Shown piece by piece: positions 1-9,002 of a stretch of DNA of 64,000 nt (positions within the stretch are counted from its first letter, which is position 1; each line of letters begins with the position of its first letter). Made by a program: the position numbers and the translations under genes. The notes below the pieces were generated by a model that made no database searches, was not told where the DNA came from, and was given only the letters and a program-made list of their open reading frames with translations. This DNA comes from Bradyrhizobium japonicum USDA 6 (GTDB taxonomy: Bacteria; Pseudomonadota; Alphaproteobacteria; Rhizobiales; Xanthobacteraceae), in the NCBI RefSeq assembly GCF_000284375.1, contig NC_017249.1, positions 5,868,001 to 5,932,000 of the forward strand, in the 5' to 3' direction.

Positions 1-671
1 GTGGCGAGCAGGATCATGAATTGCGGCGAGCGCAGCGCCTCGCCCAGCGACATCTCCCCTTGCGGCGCGCTCTCGCCCGCAGGCGCGGCGACGGCATGCG
101 CGAGCGCGGGCGGGCGTCGCACCAGGAACGAGACCGGGATCATGATGGCGCCGACCACCAGCGCCACGATCTGCATCGAGGTGCGCCAGTCGTGGCCGGA
201 GACGAGCCAGGCCGCGAGCGGCGCCATCGTCATCGGCGCCATGCCCATGCCCGCCGACACCAGCGAGACGGCCAGGCTGCGATGGGTGTCGAACCAGCCG
301 GTGACGGTCGCCATCATCGGCGCGAAGATCGCCGCGCAGGAGGCGCCGACCAGAAGGCCGAACATGACCTGGAACGCCAGCAGCGAGCTCGCGTGGCTCG
401 CGGCGAACAGGCTGAGCGACAGCACCGTCGATCCCGTCAGCACCACCGGCAGCGGCCCGAATTTGTCGGTCGCCGTGCCCCAGGCCATGCTGGTGAAGGC
501 CATCGCCAGGAACCCGATCGTCATCGCGCTGGAAACGCCGGTCACCGACCAGCCGGTGTCCTTGGCGATCGGCTGCAGGAACACAGGCAGCGAAAACATG
601 CCGCCGATCGCGACACAGCCGAGCAAGCCGCCGGCGGCGACGATCACCCAGCGATAGGAGGAAGCGTTCAT
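1..671 (-). CDS. MFS transporter, N-terminal part (gene runs off the left edge)
   Basis: The minus strand reads an open frame from an ATG at 671-669 to the window edge, about 223 residues without a stop. It starts MNASSYRWVIVAAGGLLGC and carries about six hydrophobic segments, with the GTATDKFG loop between TM2 and TM3 that matches the MFS motif A region. The plus-strand frame over the same bases is its antisense shadow. The family is known for proton-coupled transport or efflux of small solutes; the substrate cannot be read from the sequence. The C-terminal half lies outside the window. Confidence 0.85.
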   Translation of the reverse strand, partial: MNASSYRWVIVAAGGLLGCVAIGGMFSLPVFLQPIAKDTGWSVTGVSSAMTIGFLAMAFTSMAWGTATDKFGPLPVVLTGSTVLSLSLFAASHASSLLAFQVMFGLLVGASCAAIFAPMMATVTGWFDTHRSLAVSLVSAGMGMAPMTMAPLAAWLVSGHDWRTSMQIVALVVGAIMIPVSFLVRRPPALAHAVAAPAGESAPQGEMSLGEALRSPQFMILLA

Positions 672-1014
672 TTGGGTCTCCCGTCAGGTCTGTCTGGGTG
701 GAAGACGAATGGGAACGCCGGAGACCGACAGGCTCGCGTCATTTTTCGTAGCAGGCTTTTGCGGCCCGCCAAGAAAAATGTCGAAAACAACCCCATGCAC
801 AGTAGCCCGCCCCCGCGGGATCAATGACTTACGGGCGGCCAAATTGCATGATCCGGAACTCGCGATTGCCAGGCCGCAATTTGACACGTCGGGCAAAACA
901 CTGGCATCCTGTCATCATCCCGAAAGCCTCATTGCATCCTGCGAACGGCCGCCGATCATGGCGCCGGTCACCGGTCCGCTGCGCGCGATGCGCTGATTTG
1001 AATGGAACATTCAC
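672..1014. other. 343-bp divergent intergenic region with an inverted repeat
   Basis: This stretch separates the leftward MFS gene from the rightward cupin gene, so both promoters should lie here. I see no convincing gene. A perfect 8-bp inverted repeat, CAAATTGC at 840-847 and GCAATTTG at 876-883, has a 28-bp spacer. The segment from about 770 to 940 resembles a dispersed non-coding repeat I associate with Bradyrhizobium genomes, but that is memory and not shown here. Confidence 0.4.
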
Positions 1015-1473
1015 ATGCCCAAGATCGACATCGCCGCTGTCCCGGCGCGCAAGGGCTCCGGCTATCCCGCGCCCTTCGCCGGCCCTTGCGCCGATCGTAT
1101 CCGCAAGCGGCTCGGCAATGCCGGTGGCCTCTCCGATTTCGGCGTCAACCTGATGCAGCTGCCGCCGGGCAATTGGTCGAGCCAGCGGCACTGGCATTCG
1201 CACGAGGACGAGTTCGTCTACGTGCTCGCGGGCGAAGTGGTCCTGATCGAGGACGACGGCGAAACCGTGCTGCGCGCCGGCGACTGTGCAGCCTTCCCGA
1301 AAGGCAGCGGCAACGGCCATCACATGATCAACCGCTCGGATGCGATGGCCGTCTATCTCGAGGTCGGCTCGCGCTCGCCCGACGATCTCACGACGTGCTC
1401 CGACATCGACATGATGAGCGCCAATTCCGACGGCCGTTTCGTACACAAGGACGGCACGCCCTATCCGGACTAG
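1015..1473 (+). CDS. single-domain cupin protein
   Basis: This 152-aa cytosolic protein has one cupin fold. Cupin motif 1 is visible as H59-W-H61, then E66 and G73, which fits the G(X)5HXH(X)3-4E(X)6G metal-binding pattern; motif 2 lies around GDCAAFPKG (about residues 92-100). It resembles the small mononuclear cupins annotated as cupin domain-containing proteins in rhizobia. Metal binding is likely, but the reaction, if any, is unknown. It has no signal peptide or membrane segment and appears monocistronic, 104 bp short of the end of the convergent LysR gene. Confidence 0.8.
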   Translation: MPKIDIAAVPARKGSGYPAPFAGPCADRIRKRLGNAGGLSDFGVNLMQLPPGNWSSQRHWHSHEDEFVYVLAGEVVLIEDDGETVLRAGDCAAFPKGSGNGHHMINRSDAMAVYLEVGSRSPDDLTTCSDIDMMSANSDGRFVHKDGTPYPD

Positions 1474-1577
1474 AGCTCGGAGCTGCAGTTGATGTCGACC
1501 TGGTCGCGATGCGCCCCGGAAGCAAAGCAGACGCATCGTGCTCAGTTTGAGTCTTGTCGCGTTTGACCCAAGCGGGG

Positions 1578-2453
1578 CTAGCCCGATTGCGGAAGTGAAG
1601 GCATCCGCATTCCCTCGACGAGAAATTCCAGCAAAGGTCGAGCTAGCGATTTTTCGGCTGTATCTTCGCCAAGGACGATGATCTCCGTCATCGGCAACGG
1701 TGGCCAGTGCTTCGGCGCATCGATGATCTGCATTCCGTCTTGAATGAACGAGCGACCCAGGAGCGTGATGCCAAGGCCACCGGCAACCGCGGCCTGAACC
1801 CCGGTCAGGCTGCTCACGGTGCATGCCGTCACCCACGCCTGCCGCGCCGCGTCGAGTGTCGTGAACATGAGCTCGCGATAACTGCAAGGTGGCTGGAGAA
1901 GGACGAGCGGCACTGGCTGTTCCGGATCGAGCCGGAAGTCGGACGCTGCGAACCAGACCATTGGTTCTCGCCATATGACGCGGCCTCGCTCCTTGAGCTC
2001 GCGGGTGGCGATCACGAGGTCCAGATTGCCCGCTTCGAATTCCCGAAGCAGGCTGTGGGTCAAACTCGTGTTGACGTCGAGCTGAACGCCGGGATGAAGT
2101 CGCAGAAAGCGCGCCAATAGCCTGGAGAGCTGGAGCGGAACGAAATCCTCGCAGATTCCCACGCGCAACCGGCCCGTCGTCTCCGGGACATGAAGCGAGC
2201 GGATGACGTCGTCATTCAGGTCCAGCAGGCGCCGGGCTCCGATCAGCAATTGGCCGCCCGCGCCGGTCAGTGCGAGCGAACGGCTGTTCCGGTCGAAGAT
2301 AGGATGTCCGATCAGATCCTCTAACCTGCGGATTTTCTGGCTCACGGCCGATTGCGAGCGGCCGACCGTGTCGGCGGCGGCGGTGAAGCTTCCTGCATCG
2401 GCAACCGCGACGAACGCACGTAGCAAATCGAGCTCGAGGTCGCGCATATGCAC
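1578..2453 (-). CDS. LysR-family transcriptional regulator
   Basis: This 291-aa protein has the LysR winged HTH at residues about 5-65 (LDLLRAFVAVADAGSFTAAA, then RSQSAVSQKIRRLE), followed by a periplasmic-binding-like effector domain. A second in-frame ATG two codons in is an equal start candidate. It is divergent from the oxidoreductase gene at 2578, with 124 bp between them, the usual arrangement for a LysR protein controlling its neighbour. The likely regulon is the rightward cluster that runs from 2578 to about 8100; that is inferred from position only. Confidence 0.9.
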   Translation of the reverse strand: MHMRDLELDLLRAFVAVADAGSFTAAADTVGRSQSAVSQKIRRLEDLIGHPIFDRNSRSLALTGAGGQLLIGARRLLDLNDDVIRSLHVPETTGRLRVGICEDFVPLQLSRLLARFLRLHPGVQLDVNTSLTHSLLREFEAGNLDLVIATRELKERGRVIWREPMVWFAASDFRLDPEQPVPLVLLQPPCSYRELMFTTLDAARQAWVTACTVSSLTGVQAAVAGGLGITLLGRSFIQDGMQIIDAPKHWPPLPMTEIIVLGEDTAEKSLARPLLEFLVEGMRMPSLPQSG

Positions 2454-2577
2454 CTATTAGGTTCGCTACTAGCTCCATTCAAACTATGCGTTTTTCTTCT
2501 CGGCGCCAAGCCGCGATAAGTCAGCCGAAGCCGTGGTCCGCAGAGGATGTCGGTCAGATGTGCCAAAGGAATCCTTG

Positions 2578-3591
2578 ATGAAGGCAGTCGGCTATCGGGT
2601 AGCAGGCCCCCTCTCGGCGGGTGACGCTCTCGTCGACCTCGAATTGCCGGCCGCGGAGCCCGGCCCGCACGACCTGCGTGTTGCGATCAGAGCAGTTTCG
2701 GTCAATCCCGCAGACGTGCAAATGCGGGCGAGAATGTCGCCACCCGAGGGCAAGGTCCGGGTTCTTGGCTTTGACGCGGCCGGCGTGGTCAACGCCATCG
2801 GCTCGAATGTCACGCTGTTCAAGCCGGGAGACGAGGTCTTCTATGCGGGTGCAATGGATCGACCGGGCACGAACAGCGAGCTTCATCTGGTCGACGAGCG
2901 CGTTGTCGGCAGTAAGCCGAAAACCCTGAGCTTCAGTGAGGCGGCCGCGCTTCCGCTCACCTCGATTGCCGCATGGGAGCTGCTGTTCGAGCGCCTTGCC
3001 ATTCCGTATGGGGTGAAGACGCAGTCCGGCGCGCTGCTGATCATCAATGGCGCGGGCGGTGTCGGCTCGATCCTGACGCAACTGGCGCGGCGGCTGACGG
3101 GGCTGACCGTGATCGCCACCGCGTCCAGACCGGAAACAGAGGCCTGGTGCAGCAGGATGGGCGCTCATCACGTCATCAACCACCATCGTCCTCTGGACCA
3201 GGGATTGAAGGAAATCGGCATCGGAGAGGTCAGATATGTTGCAGGTCTCACGGCGACCGACAGGCACTTGCCGGAGATCGCGGAAGCCATCGCGCCGCAC
3301 GGCCGGCTGGCGCTGATCGACGATCCCCGCGCCTTCGATATTGTCGGCCTCAAGCGCAAGAGCGTCTCGGTACACTGGGAGCTGATGTTCACACCCACGC
3401 TGTACCGGACACCTGACATGGTCATGCAGCACCATCTGCTCAACGAAGTCGCGGCTCTTGTCGATGCCGGGTTACTGCGTACGACCCTGACGGAGGATGC
3501 GGGCCTCATCAACGCATTCAACCTCAAGCGCGTGCACGCGCAGGTCGAAAGCGGCCGGAGCATCGGCAAGACCGTCCTGTCGGGATTTTGA
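2578..3591 (+). CDS. zinc-binding-type alcohol dehydrogenase / quinone oxidoreductase family protein
   Basis: The 337-aa MDR-superfamily protein has an N-terminal GroES-like domain (about 1-130) and a Rossmann domain with the nucleotide-binding loop INGAGGVGSILTQLA. The product starts MKAVGYRVAGPL, and the ATG at 2578 has AAAGGA just upstream; an earlier in-frame ATG at 2533 lacks a good ribosome site. The family catalyses NAD(P)H-dependent reduction of quinones or enones. The structural zinc cysteine cluster is not evident. It is the first gene of a rightward cluster and faces the LysR gene, so LysR control is likely. Confidence 0.88.
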   Translation: MKAVGYRVAGPLSAGDALVDLELPAAEPGPHDLRVAIRAVSVNPADVQMRARMSPPEGKVRVLGFDAAGVVNAIGSNVTLFKPGDEVFYAGAMDRPGTNSELHLVDERVVGSKPKTLSFSEAAALPLTSIAAWELLFERLAIPYGVKTQSGALLIINGAGGVGSILTQLARRLTGLTVIATASRPETEAWCSRMGAHHVINHHRPLDQGLKEIGIGEVRYVAGLTATDRHLPEIAEAIAPHGRLALIDDPRAFDIVGLKRKSVSVHWELMFTPTLYRTPDMVMQHHLLNEVAALVDAGLLRTTLTEDAGLINAFNLKRVHAQVESGRSIGKTVLSGF

Positions 3592-3645
3592 CGTCATGCT
3601 TCGGCCAGAGCCGGTCGCAATCATCCATTAACTCGGGAAACACCA

Positions 3646-4167
3646 ATGAAGCTCAACTTGACGGCTTTTGCACTGCTTCTCTCCAGCGCAGTCGCGATCG
3701 TGCCTGCAATGGCCCAAAACCGGCCCGCGCCGTCGTTATCGGCCGCGCCTGTCGTTACCGATGCACCGGACGGCGGCATTCAGTCTGGGGGCAGCGGCCA
3801 TTCGGCAGTCCTTCCTGTTCTCTACCAGCTCGATCAGCAGCCGATCGAACAGATCTCTCCCCTCGTGCAACGGCAATATCTGGTTGGTGCGCAATCCACG
3901 TTCGTCAAATGGATCGTGAAGAAGGGAGGCGTCTTTCCGCTTCACCATCACGCGAACGAGCAGATCACGTGGATTACGGAAGGGCGGTGCGAGGTCAGCT
4001 CGCAAGGCAAGAAGTTCATCATGACCGCGGGGACCGTCATGGTCATTCCGCCGAATACACCGCATGAATTTGTCTGCACCGAAGACACGATCGACATCGA
4101 TTTCTTCTCTCCGCAACGTCAGGACTGGATAGACGGCGTCCCTTCGATTGCAGCGTCGCCAAAGTGA
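3646..4167 (+). CDS. exported cupin protein
   Basis: The 173-aa product begins with a typical Sec signal (MKLNLTAFALLLSSAVAIVP, cleavage after AMA at about residue 23). A cupin motif follows at about 95-112, with FPLHHHANEQ supplying H100, H102 and the E105/Q106 position, and motif 2 has H140 in PPNTPHEF. The protein should be a periplasmic metal-binding cupin. It lies 54 bp after the oxidoreductase and 63 bp before an HbpS-like gene, so it is probably in the same transcription unit. The substrate is unknown. Confidence 0.85.
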   Translation: MKLNLTAFALLLSSAVAIVPAMAQNRPAPSLSAAPVVTDAPDGGIQSGGSGHSAVLPVLYQLDQQPIEQISPLVQRQYLVGAQSTFVKWIVKKGGVFPLHHHANEQITWITEGRCEVSSQGKKFIMTAGTVMVIPPNTPHEFVCTEDTIDIDFFSPQRQDWIDGVPSIAASPK

Positions 4168-4230
4168 GACGGCATCCGATCGCAACGTCCGTCCGGTCTC
4201 ATCGCTGAAAGCCAATCGGGAGTTCACATC

Positions 4231-4668
4231 ATGTCAAGCCAGCCCCTCACTCACAGCAAGCGGCAACTCACATATGCGGCGGCCGCGATCGCAATCGAGG
4301 CCGCAGTCGCGAAATCCAGGGAGATCGCTGCCCCGGAATGCATTGCTATCGTCGATGCGGGGGGCAATCTCCTGGCGTTCGCCCGCGTCGATGCCGCCGC
4401 CGTTCTTGCCCGCGACCCGGCGATTGCCAAGGCCGCAACCAGCGCATCGATCGGCGCCCCGACCGGCGGAATCCCGTTCGAGTTCGGCGCGAATCTGGCA
4501 TTCGCCAGTCACGGCGGCATCGCCAATCTCGGTGGCGGCTTTCCGATCGTCTTTCGCGGTGACGTGGTGGGAGCGATCGGCGTCGGATCCGGAACCACTG
4601 AACAGGATATTGCAGTCGCCGAGGCCGGACGGGACGCGATATTGGCGGCGCTCACGGCTGCGGCATGA
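4231..4668 (+). CDS. GlcG/HbpS family heme-binding-like protein
   Basis: The 145-aa protein shows the GlcG/HbpS family layout: an N-terminal helix, then AIVDAGGNLLAFARVDAA, a FASHGGIANLGGGFPI segment and a C-terminal GAIGVGSGTTEQD stretch. Family members bind heme or small cofactors, or act as accessory proteins beside oxidases such as glycolate oxidase; GlcG itself has no settled function. No signal peptide is visible, so it should be cytosolic. Its position between a secreted cupin and two royal-jelly-type proteins suggests an accessory role in the same oxidative pathway, by inference. Confidence 0.82.
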   Translation: MSSQPLTHSKRQLTYAAAAIAIEAAVAKSREIAAPECIAIVDAGGNLLAFARVDAAAVLARDPAIAKAATSASIGAPTGGIPFEFGANLAFASHGGIANLGGGFPIVFRGDVVGAIGVGSGTTEQDIAVAEAGRDAILAALTAAA

Positions 4669-4799
4669 CGTCGCCGCCCTGCCTTAATCGCCGCGGAATT
4701 GAAGATGATGACTCTGCACAAGGCAGCCACGATCCGTGTCTCGCTGCTTTCCTCGCTTCTGGAATGGCGGCTACACCGCGAAATCCAAAGGACTCCCTC

Positions 4800-5918
4800 A
4801 TGACCTCGAAAGCTTCATCGGCGTCCGGCGGGCCGCTCGCCACCGATCGCTCAATCGGGACGATCGAGCCGGTCTTTGAATTCTACGATGCTATGCCAAC
4901 CGGTGTGTCCGTCGCTGCCGACGGCCGCATCTTCATCAATTTTCCCCGATGGGGCGACGACGTGCCGTTCACGGTCGGAGAGATCCGCAACGGCCAGGTC
5001 GTCCCCTATCCGGATGCGCCCACCAACATCTTCGATCCGGCGCGGCCTGGAGAAACCCTTGGCAGCGTGCAGAGCGTCGTCGTCGATGCGGCGAACCGCC
5101 TCTGGATTCTAGACACGGCAGCGCCGGGTTTTTCGTCGCCCGTGGCGGGCGGCGCAAAGCTTGTCGCGGCGGACCTGGCCACGAACAAGGTGGTGAAGAC
5201 CATCGTGCTGCCGTCCTCGACCGTCTTGCCGACGACTTATATCAACGATGTACGCTTCGACCTGCGCCGGGGCAAAGCCGGCATTGCCTACATTACGGAT
5301 TCATCGATCAGCGGACCGGGCGGCATTATTGTCGTCGATCTCGATAGCGGTGAAAGCTGGAGGAAATTGACCGGGCACAAATCGACCTCGCCGGATCCGG
5401 CTTTTATTCCCGTCGTGGAAGGCGAGCGACTGGCGGCTCGTGAGAAAGGGAAGCCTCCGGCCCCCTTCAGCGTCGCCTCCGACGGCATCGCCATTTCCGC
5501 TGACGGCACGACGCTCTACTACTGCCCCCTATCGAGCCGACATTTGTATTCGGTGCCGACAGCTCTTCTGCTCGACCGGCACGCGTCGGAGGCCGCCATT
5601 GCGGAGGCGGTCGTCGATCTCGGCGAAAAGGGAGCATCGGATGGCCTCGAGGCCGACGACAAGGGCCGCATCTATGCCGGTGACTACGAGCGCAACAGCG
5701 TTCGCCAGCGTCAAGCCGATGGTGAGTGGAAGACCATCGCGCATGATCCACGGATATTGTGGCCCGACACGCTGTCTGTTGCTTCGGACGGTTACCTGTA
5801 CTTCACCGCCAACCAGCTCCATCGGCAGGCACAGTTCCACGAAGGGCAGGACCAGCGCGTGAAGCCGTACACGCTCTTCCGCGTCAGGATCGACGCGGGA
5901 CCAGTCCTGCTGAAGTGA
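4800..5918 (+). CDS. major royal jelly protein (MRJP/Yellow)-like protein, copy 1
   Basis: The 372-aa protein resembles the MRJP/Yellow family of six-bladed beta-propellers. Blade-like repeats include VVDAANRLWILDTAAPG, YINDVRFDLRR, AYITDSS and LYYCPLSSRHLYSVPT. I chose the ATG at 4800 because AAAGGA lies 8 bp upstream; the frame is open from 4665, but that start overlaps the preceding gene and gives an implausible leader. No signal peptide is seen from this start. The family includes insect Yellow and dopachrome-conversion-related proteins, while bacterial members are uncharacterised. It sits 17 bp before a paralogue. Confidence 0.82.
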   Translation: MTSKASSASGGPLATDRSIGTIEPVFEFYDAMPTGVSVAADGRIFINFPRWGDDVPFTVGEIRNGQVVPYPDAPTNIFDPARPGETLGSVQSVVVDAANRLWILDTAAPGFSSPVAGGAKLVAADLATNKVVKTIVLPSSTVLPTTYINDVRFDLRRGKAGIAYITDSSISGPGGIIVVDLDSGESWRKLTGHKSTSPDPAFIPVVEGERLAAREKGKPPAPFSVASDGIAISADGTTLYYCPLSSRHLYSVPTALLLDRHASEAAIAEAVVDLGEKGASDGLEADDKGRIYAGDYERNSVRQRQADGEWKTIAHDPRILWPDTLSVASDGYLYFTANQLHRQAQFHEGQDQRVKPYTLFRVRIDAGPVLLK

Positions 5919-5935
5919 TCAGGGTGAAATGACCC

Positions 5936-7051
5936 GTGACGTACGGAATTTTATCGCGCGGCCGAGAGGCATGCGCCGCGCTGTGCGTGATCATCATTTT
6001 CATTCTCGCGAGTTCGACCGCGATGGCGAAGCCAGCAAATAAGCTTCACCCCGAATTCGGTTCGAATGCGTTGATCGCGAACGGCGTTACAACGTCCTCT
6101 AGTGGCCGGCGCTTCGTCGTCGTTCAACCGCAAAAGCCAGGTCAGCCCGAGATCGCTGAAATCACAGCCGGCAATGTCCGGCCTTATCCGGATGCCGCCT
6201 GGAACGGTTGGCGCGAGCGGCAGGACGGAGAGCGCGCATTCGTTGGCGCAAACTCTCTGCGCATCGGTCCCGATGGCGCCTTGTGGATTGTCGATCGCGG
6301 CGCGCCGGGGATCGGCAAGCCACTGGTCAAGGGCGGTCCAAAGCTTGTCCGCATTGACCTCGCCACCAATCGGGTGACGCGGGTCTACGATCTTGCCTCG
6401 GCTGCCCAGGGAGCGAGCTTCGTCGACGATGTCCGCTTCAATGGCGGGATCGCCTACCTGACCGATGCGGGCCGCCCGGCGCTCATCGTCCTTGATCTGT
6501 CAACTGGACAGACACGTCGTGTTCTGGAGAACCACGCATCTACAGTCGCCGCTCGGCCGCTGGTGGCGGAGGGCCGGCAGTTGCTCGATTCCGACGGAAG
6601 GCCGGTCGTGGTGCATGCCGATCAGCTCGAAGTCTCGAGCGACGGGCTCTGGCTTTATTATCAGCCTTGCTCGGGTCCGATGTACCGGATCGCAACGCGC
6701 TTTCTGGATGATCCATCGCTCGACGAGGCGACCCTCTCGGGCCACGTCGAGCGATTTGCCGACACCCCCTCGACGGGCGGCACCGCCATCGACGCAGCAG
6801 GTACGATCTATGTCAGTGACACCGATCGTTCCCGGATTTTGAAAGTGTCTGCCACCGGCGAGATATCGACCTTGATTGCCGATCCCCGCCTGGCATGGGT
6901 GGATGCCATGTGGATCGACGACGAGGGCAAGTTGTGGATGCCGGCCGCGCAGCTCAACCGAACTCCGGGCCTCAATCACGGCAAGGACGCTGTCCGTTGG
7001 CCAATCACGCTTTATTCGATTGCCGTCGGAGCGAAGCCCGTCCGCCGATAA
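5936..7051 (+). CDS. major royal jelly protein-like protein, copy 2, exported
   Basis: This 371-aa paralogue of the preceding gene shares motifs in order (LWIVDRGAPG, VDDVRFNGGIAYLTDAG, LWLYYQPCSGPMYRI, DAMWIDDEGKLWMPAAQLNR). Unlike copy 1 it has an N-terminal hydrophobic segment, ALCVIIIFILASSTAMA, with probable cleavage after AMA near residue 31, so it should act in the periplasm. The pair looks like a tandem duplication that diverged in localisation. The 17-bp gap indicates co-transcription. A lactonase-like or redox role for the propeller is possible but not demonstrable here. Confidence 0.82.
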   Translation: MTYGILSRGREACAALCVIIIFILASSTAMAKPANKLHPEFGSNALIANGVTTSSSGRRFVVVQPQKPGQPEIAEITAGNVRPYPDAAWNGWRERQDGERAFVGANSLRIGPDGALWIVDRGAPGIGKPLVKGGPKLVRIDLATNRVTRVYDLASAAQGASFVDDVRFNGGIAYLTDAGRPALIVLDLSTGQTRRVLENHASTVAARPLVAEGRQLLDSDGRPVVVHADQLEVSSDGLWLYYQPCSGPMYRIATRFLDDPSLDEATLSGHVERFADTPSTGGTAIDAAGTIYVSDTDRSRILKVSATGEISTLIADPRLAWVDAMWIDDEGKLWMPAAQLNRTPGLNHGKDAVRWPITLYSIAVGAKPVRR

Positions 7052-7141
7052 GCCGATTCTGATGCGTGACAGCATTCGCGTAATCGAAGGGCTGCCGATC
7101 GGCCATTGCTACCACACAAGATGAGTTGTCGCGTCGATACC

Positions 7142-8100
7142 ATGGAACAGACCGCAATTGCTTCGCAGGGTTCAGGTGCCGATCGTGGAAAGCGACTCCT
7201 CGCCGTTAGTGCGGCCCTGGTCTCGGCAGTGTTCTTTGGCGTCAACGCGGTGGCATCAAAAAACTTTACGCACCCGAAGCCGCCGCTCGCTTTGACGCCG
7301 TCAGCCTCTTTGTCGCGCGCGGCGTATGGTCACTGCCCCTGTTTTTGCTGCTCGCGGCCGCCACCAGGCCTCGGCAGCTTCCCCCGTTGACGATCAGGAA
7401 CGCGGCGCTTTTCCTGTTTTGTGACATCGCCTACGGACCGGGCACCAATGCGTTATCCGCGCTCGGTGCTTACGCCACCAGCGCATCGCATGCCGTATTG
7501 CTCCTCAGCCTCTTTCCGCCGGGCTGGCGGCGCTATTTCTGCGTGAACGGCTTTCTCAGTTGAAGACCTTCGCGATCGTCATCGGGGTGATCGGTGCCGC
7601 GACACTGACGCTAACCAGGTCCTCCGGCACCGCCACCACGATCGGTGATCTCCTTATTGCCGCCTTCATTCTCGCTTGGGCCATCCTGACGCTCGGCATT
7701 CGCCAGCTCGACAAGACCCTTCGGCGCTGTTTGTCGTTGGCGTGTTCGGCGCCATCGGCTGCTTTCGCTCGGCGTAATTGGCCTCGCCATTGAACGGCTC
7801 GATTCCGTTCTCATTCCGGTGCGGCATGTCGATCTGCAAACAGTGCTGTGGTTCGATCTCGAGCTTGTGTTGCTGCTGTCGCTTGCCGGTCAACTTCTGC
7901 AGAGCATGGCCCTTCGCGTGCTCGATGTGGCAATCGTGGTCGCGTTGACATCCTACGGCTCGATTTTCTTCGGTCTAGCGGCCTCGCTGGTGATCCTCGG
8001 CGAGCGCCTGACGGTGCAGGATATTCTCGCCGCGGCGCTTCTGGTGGCGGCGCTTGGCCTTTCGCTCTGGCCCGAGCGCGGGTTTTCGACGGGACGGTGA
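7142..8100 (+). pseudogene. EamA/DMT-family exporter broken by four frameshifts
   Basis: Protein similarity to an EamA (DMT) transporter continues over the whole interval but changes frame four times. The N-terminus reads RLLAVSAALVSAVFFGVNAV to about 7260, then YAPEAAARFDAV, then LAALFLRERL from about 7520, then PSALFVVGVFGAIG from about 7717, then LGVIGLAIERLD from about 7755 to the stop at 8098-8100. Each break is repaired by adding one base to a homopolymer: A6 at 7258-7263, a G3 near 7521, a C3 near 7718 and a T3 near 7758. With those four bases restored, the frame is a normal roughly 320-aa ten-TM transporter. It could be a decayed gene or a locally poor consensus. Confidence 0.8.
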
Positions 8101-8304
8101 GTTGTTGCCGCGCGGCCTCCGGACGCGAACTACCGACGCGCGGCGGCCAGCGAGCCCGCGCGGCATTGTTAGGCCACACGCCGGTGCAGGGCAATTTCGG
8201 ATACGCTTGCCAACAAGAATGAGGAGCCTCGAAGGGTGACGGAGATGGTACCGCGCTCGTTATCCACCCCGTCATCCTTCGGTGCCAGACATGGGCAGCA
8301 ACGC

Positions 8305-8898
8305 TCACGCCCCCAATTGGGCTCGCCTAGCGCGCTGACGCCACTCGGTCACGGTCAACCATACCGCCGAGACCAGGAAGTAGACCGCGCCCACTGCAGC
8401 GTAGCCCGCGACATTCGCGATCGTCGGAGACATCGGCTTCGTGGCTTGAAAGATGAAGAACCCGCCGGCCAGGGCGGACTGGCCACCGCTGAGCACCATG
8501 GCCCATTGCGCGCCAAAACTCTTCCAGCGCCGGATGGCCGTCCCCAGTTGGAGCAGGCCGGACAGGATCGCCCATGCTCCGAACACGGCAAGCACGAGGT
8601 TCATGCTCATCTGCAAGGTGACGAGCACCGCGACGGTGGTCGCCAGGCTGACCAGAACGTTCAGCGCCTGGGTGCGATTTTGAGCGAGCCCGCCACTGCG
8701 CAAGGCGTCGACGAAGTTGGCCGCGGCGTCCCATGCCGGATAGAGCACGAGCAAGGCTCCTGCGATCGCCGCGGATGACGGCCCGACGGCAAACGCGGCA
8801 ACGACCCAGGCGACGGAGAACGCCGCCCGGATGAAGTAGTAGAACTTCAGCCATTGCTCGCGGTCGGCCCGAACGAGATCCAATTGATGATGCGTCAC
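8305..8898 (-). CDS. DUF308-like multi-pass membrane protein
   Basis: The 197-aa inner-membrane protein has about six hydrophobic segments, among them FIRAAFSVAWVVAAFAVG, AAIAGALLVLYPAWDAAANF, NLVLAVFGAWAILSGLLQLG and YAAVGAVYFLVSAVWLTV. This resembles the DUF308/HdeD group of stress-related membrane proteins. I place the start at the GTG at 8898, preceded by GGAGAG; the frame upstream is open but overlaps the operator and has no membrane logic. It lies downstream of a TetR gene on the same strand and has its own copy of the TetR-type operator 15 bp before the start. It is probably repressed by that TetR protein. Confidence 0.78.
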   Translation of the reverse strand: MTHHQLDLVRADREQWLKFYYFIRAAFSVAWVVAAFAVGPSSAAIAGALLVLYPAWDAAANFVDALRSGGLAQNRTQALNVLVSLATTVAVLVTLQMSMNLVLAVFGAWAILSGLLQLGTAIRRWKSFGAQWAMVLSGGQSALAGGFFIFQATKPMSPTIANVAGYAAVGAVYFLVSAVWLTVTEWRQRARRAQLGA

Positions 8899-8912
8899 CG
8901 CACTCTCTCCTA

Positions 8913-8928
8913 TACCTACTGGTTGGTA
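8913..8928. promoter_or_regulatory. probable TetR operator upstream of the DUF308-like gene
   Basis: TACCTACTGGTTGGTA is a 16-bp imperfect palindrome (12 of 16 positions symmetric) ending 15 bp before the GTG start at 8898. The same spaced pattern TACCT....GTTGGTAG recurs just upstream of the tetR gene at 9599, which supports a shared TetR binding site. Confidence 0.65.
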
Positions 8929-9002
8929 GTTTTTACCCGCAACAAATCGCGTCCGCCCCCAGCGTGCCCGCGGGCGTGTCGTTGTCGTCTCGTCGAAATG
9001 TT

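Noticed and set aside
1..827. Two plus-strand open frames at the left edge
   Set aside because: They are shadows of the leftward MFS transporter, whose minus-strand frame has TM helices and a good start at 671.
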